Origin: an uncultured Trueperaceae bacterium
Lineage (GTDB): Bacteria > Deinococcota > Deinococci > Deinococcales > Trueperaceae
DNA length: 8,058 nucleotides
NCBI GenBank assembly: GCA_937907415.1
Contig: CALCHY010000297.1
Coordinates: 1-8,058 of the forward strand
Direction: 5' to 3'
Shown: positions 6,397 to 8,058 of the stretch, piece after piece
Layout of the letters: the number at the start of each line of letters is the position of its first letter
How positions within the stretch are numbered: position 1 is the first letter of the stretch
Program-made: the position numbers and the translations under genes
Notes under the pieces: model-generated
Told to the model about the DNA's origin: nothing
The model's input: only the letters and a program-made list of their open reading frames with translations
Database searches by the model: none

Positions 6397-6434
6397 GCGA
6401 ACCTCGAGTGAAATGGAACTGCCGGGAGGTTCGC
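6397..6434. repeat. 9-bp inverted repeat after cas2
   Basis: GCGAACCTC (6397-6405) and GAGGTTCGC (6426-6434) are exact reverse complements with 20 nt between. No T-run follows, so it is not an intrinsic terminator as read. It could be a regulator site or help end cas mRNA before the array promoter. Confidence 0.5.
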
Positions 6435-6466
6435 AGCTGCCACACACCACGTATGTGGCGAGGAAC

Positions 6467-6472
6467 TTGACA
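6467..6472 (+). promoter_or_regulatory. Perfect -35 box (TTGACA) in the leader
   Basis: TTGACA matches the sigma-70 -35 consensus fully. No TATAAT-like box sits 16-18 nt downstream (6489-6496 is GC-rich), so the array promoter is only half seen. Confidence 0.3.
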
Positions 6473-6515
6473 ATCCACTACATTCGAGAGGTGGCCGAAA
6501 TGCCTGCACCTCTGC

Positions 6516-6529
6516 CATTTCGCGAAATG
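6516..6529. promoter_or_regulatory. 14-bp perfect palindrome in the leader
   Basis: CATTTCGCGAAATG equals its own reverse complement and ends 43 bp before the first repeat. Half of it is the GAAATG motif that occurs three more times in the leader. It looks like a binding site for a dimeric protein: a regulator of the array, or an architectural factor guiding Cas1-Cas2. Confidence 0.5.
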
Positions 6530-6530
6530 A

Positions 6531-6570
6531 CCCCTAGGAATGCCGCCCTGGGCGGCATGTTCTGCAGGGG
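6531..6570 (+). repeat. Hairpin at the leader end, 2 bp before repeat 1
   Basis: An 8-bp perfect stem, ATGCCGCC (6540-6547) / GGCGGCAT (6551-6558) with loop CTG, is nested inside CCCCT (6531-6535) / AGGGG (6566-6570). It could act as an integration signal or as a 5' structure of the pre-crRNA. Confidence 0.5.
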
Positions 6571-6572
6571 CC

Positions 6573-8058
6573 GCTTCAGCCCCTCTTCGGAGGGGCTGCG
6601 GATTGAAACCAATCAACCTGACTCAAGGCCGCGTCCACGATGGGCGCTTCAGCCCCTCTTCGGAGGGGCTGCGGATTGAAACAACGCCATCAGCACGCCG
6701 TGGTGGGCGGTGGCGCCGCTTCAGCCCCTCTTCGGAGGGGCTGCGGATTGAAACTTCTAGTTCGGTGGCGCGGTCGTGGTCGTCGGGTAGGTGCTTCAGC
6801 CCCTCTTCGGAGGGGCTGCGGATTGAAACTCATCCAGTTCCATAGCGCCGCGCTCAATGTCGCGGGCTTCAGCCCCTCTTCGGAGGGGCTGCGGATTGAA
6901 ACTAGGAAAAGGGTAGGAACCTCGATCATTACTGGCGGGCTTCAGCCCCTCTTCGGAGGGGCTGCGGATTGAAACATTGCGCACAAGGACAGCTGCCAGC
7001 TTCAGGGGTTGCTTCAGCCCCTCTTCGGAGGGGCTGCGGATTGAAACACCTCATCGAGGGCAAGCCGAGCGTCGGCGCGAACGCTTCAGCCCCTCTTCGG
7101 AGGGGCTGCGGATTGAAACAGTTTCACGAGCACTTCGGTGGTGGCGGAATCGGGGCTTCAGCCCCTCTTCGGAGGGGCTGCGGATTGAAACGCCTCTGCG
7201 GCCGTGTCGACGACTAGTCGCCGCATGCTTCAGCCCCTCTTCGGAGGGGCTGCGGATTGAAACATGATGTACGAGGACACCAGTGAGGGCACGCCCAGCT
7301 TCAGCCCCTCTTCGGAGGGGCTGCGGATTGAAACGTCCGGTGTGCCCCAGGCGTATCGGTACCAGTCGCGGGCTTCAGCCCCTCTTCGGAGGGGCTGCGG
7401 ATTGAAACCCTTTCTCGATGGTGGGTTCATCGACGGACAAGGCGTGCTTCAGCCCCTCTTCGGAGGGGCTGCGGATTGAAACGTCGAGATGATGTGGCAA
7501 GACAACGGCGACATGATGCTTCAGCCCCTCTTCGGAGGGGCTGCGGATTGAAACCTTGAGCATCTTGTACGTGGGGCTGAACCAGGCGAGCTTCAGCCCC
7601 TCTTCGGAGGGGCTGCGGATTGAAACTCCAAAGATCGCAGCAGTCTCTGTGTCCTGGAGGAGCTTCAGCCCCTCTTCGGAGGGGCTGCGGATTGAAACCC
7701 ACGTGGCGCCTGGCACGATCTCGCCGTCAACGAGCTTCAGCCCCTCTTCGGAGGGGCTGCGGATTGAAACAAGCGTGTGAATCTGCAATGTGCGGCTACC
7801 GAGGTGCTTCAGCCCCTCTTCGGAGGGGCTGCGGATTGAAACCGGTCGTAGATGGGGCCGCCTATGGTGACGTTGATGGCTTCAGCCCCTCTTCGGAGGG
7901 GCTGCGGATTGAAACACGATTGACGATGCGCGCAAGGCTGGCACGCAGAGCTTCAGCCCCTCTTCGGAGGGGCTGCGGATTGAAACTTCGCCTGCGAGGC
8001 GCGCGGTGATCTCCCGCGCGTGCTTCAGCCCCTCTTCGGAGGGGCTGCGGATTGAAAC
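6573..8058 (+). CRISPR. Type I-C CRISPR array: 21 identical 37-nt repeats, 20 spacers, open at window end
   Basis: Repeats begin at 6573, 6646, 6718, 6793, 6866, 6939, 7011, 7083, 7155, 7227, 7298, 7372, 7446, 7518, 7590, 7662, 7734, 7806, 7879, 7950 and 8022. All are 37 nt and look identical. Each begins GCTTCAGCCCCTC and ends CGGATTGAAAC. Within a repeat, C5-C13 pairs with G18-G26 (9 bp) around a TTCG loop closed by C-G. The last 11 nt follow the stem directly, as expected for a Cas5c-cut handle. Spacers are 34-38 nt, mostly 35. The ATTGAAAC end points away from the leader, so transcription is on the + strand. There is no degenerate last repeat: the window ends on the final base of repeat 21, so the array may continue. 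Repeat plus a 35-nt spacer is 72 nt, a multiple of three, which makes false open frames run through the array. Confidence 0.99.

Larger units (their letters stand above)
6374..6572 (+). promoter_or_regulatory. CRISPR leader
   Basis: These 199 bp between the cas2 stop and the first repeat have no convincing gene. By position, next to cas2 and before a uniform repeat, this is the leader where new spacers enter and where array transcription starts. It holds a 9-bp inverted repeat (6397-6405 / 6426-6434), a perfect TTGACA, a 14-bp palindrome and a junction hairpin, listed separately. The heptamer GAAATG plus one base recurs at 6386, 6410, 6497 and 6524. Confidence 0.85.

Noticed and set aside
6999..7005. 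GCTTCAG inside spacer 6, the same as the first 7 bases of the repeat
   Set aside because: Seven bases are too few. The spacer has normal length and the flanking bases do not continue the repeat, so this is likely chance.
6540..8009. Long open frames on both strands through the array with repeating peptide units such as SPSSEGLRIET
   Set aside because: They are a 72-nt (24-codon) periodicity effect of a 37-nt repeat plus 35-nt spacers, not genes.

Overview
The window holds most of a type I-C CRISPR-Cas locus, all on the + strand. In order it carries the 3' end of cas3, then cas5c, cas8c, cas7c, cas4, cas1 and cas2, a leader of about 200 bp, and a CRISPR array of 21 identical 37-nt repeats with 20 spacers that runs to the last base. 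The host looks like a moderately GC-rich bacterium: G+C-rich codons, Shine-Dalgarno sites, and GTG and TTG starts as well as ATG. I cannot name the phylum from this alone.

Layout. Positions 1-742 are the C-terminal part of the Cas3 helicase-nuclease. Positions 743-1043 are a 301-bp gap, long for this kind of locus. Positions 1044-6373 are a tight block cas5c-cas8c-cas7c-cas4-cas1-cas2 with overlaps or gaps of a few bases. Positions 6374-6572 are the leader, with several inverted repeats and a repeated GAAATG motif. Positions 6573-8058 are the array.

How it works together. Cas5c should cut pre-crRNA at the base of the repeat hairpin, leaving an 11-nt 5' handle (CGGATTGAAAC). Cas5c, Cas7c, Cas8c and a small subunit Cas11c form the surveillance complex. 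Cas11c is apparently made from an internal start in cas8c at 3104, with a good ribosome binding site. Cas3 degrades the bound target, and Cas4-Cas1-Cas2 add new spacers at the leader end.

The part most worth a second look is the cas3-cas5c gap. On the minus strand it holds one lone degenerate CRISPR repeat (794-822). It keeps 10 of the 11 handle bases but has a different stem. The 16 nt that follow it, in spacer position, match a second site in the same gap (890-904): 14 matches, one mismatch and one 1-nt gap at spacer position 6. That site is preceded by TTC, the usual type I-C PAM, and lies between a possible cas promoter and cas5c. This suggests a mini-CRISPR RNA that uses the Cas complex to repress the cas operon, or a CreTA-like guard module. 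It is a hypothesis from sequence only.
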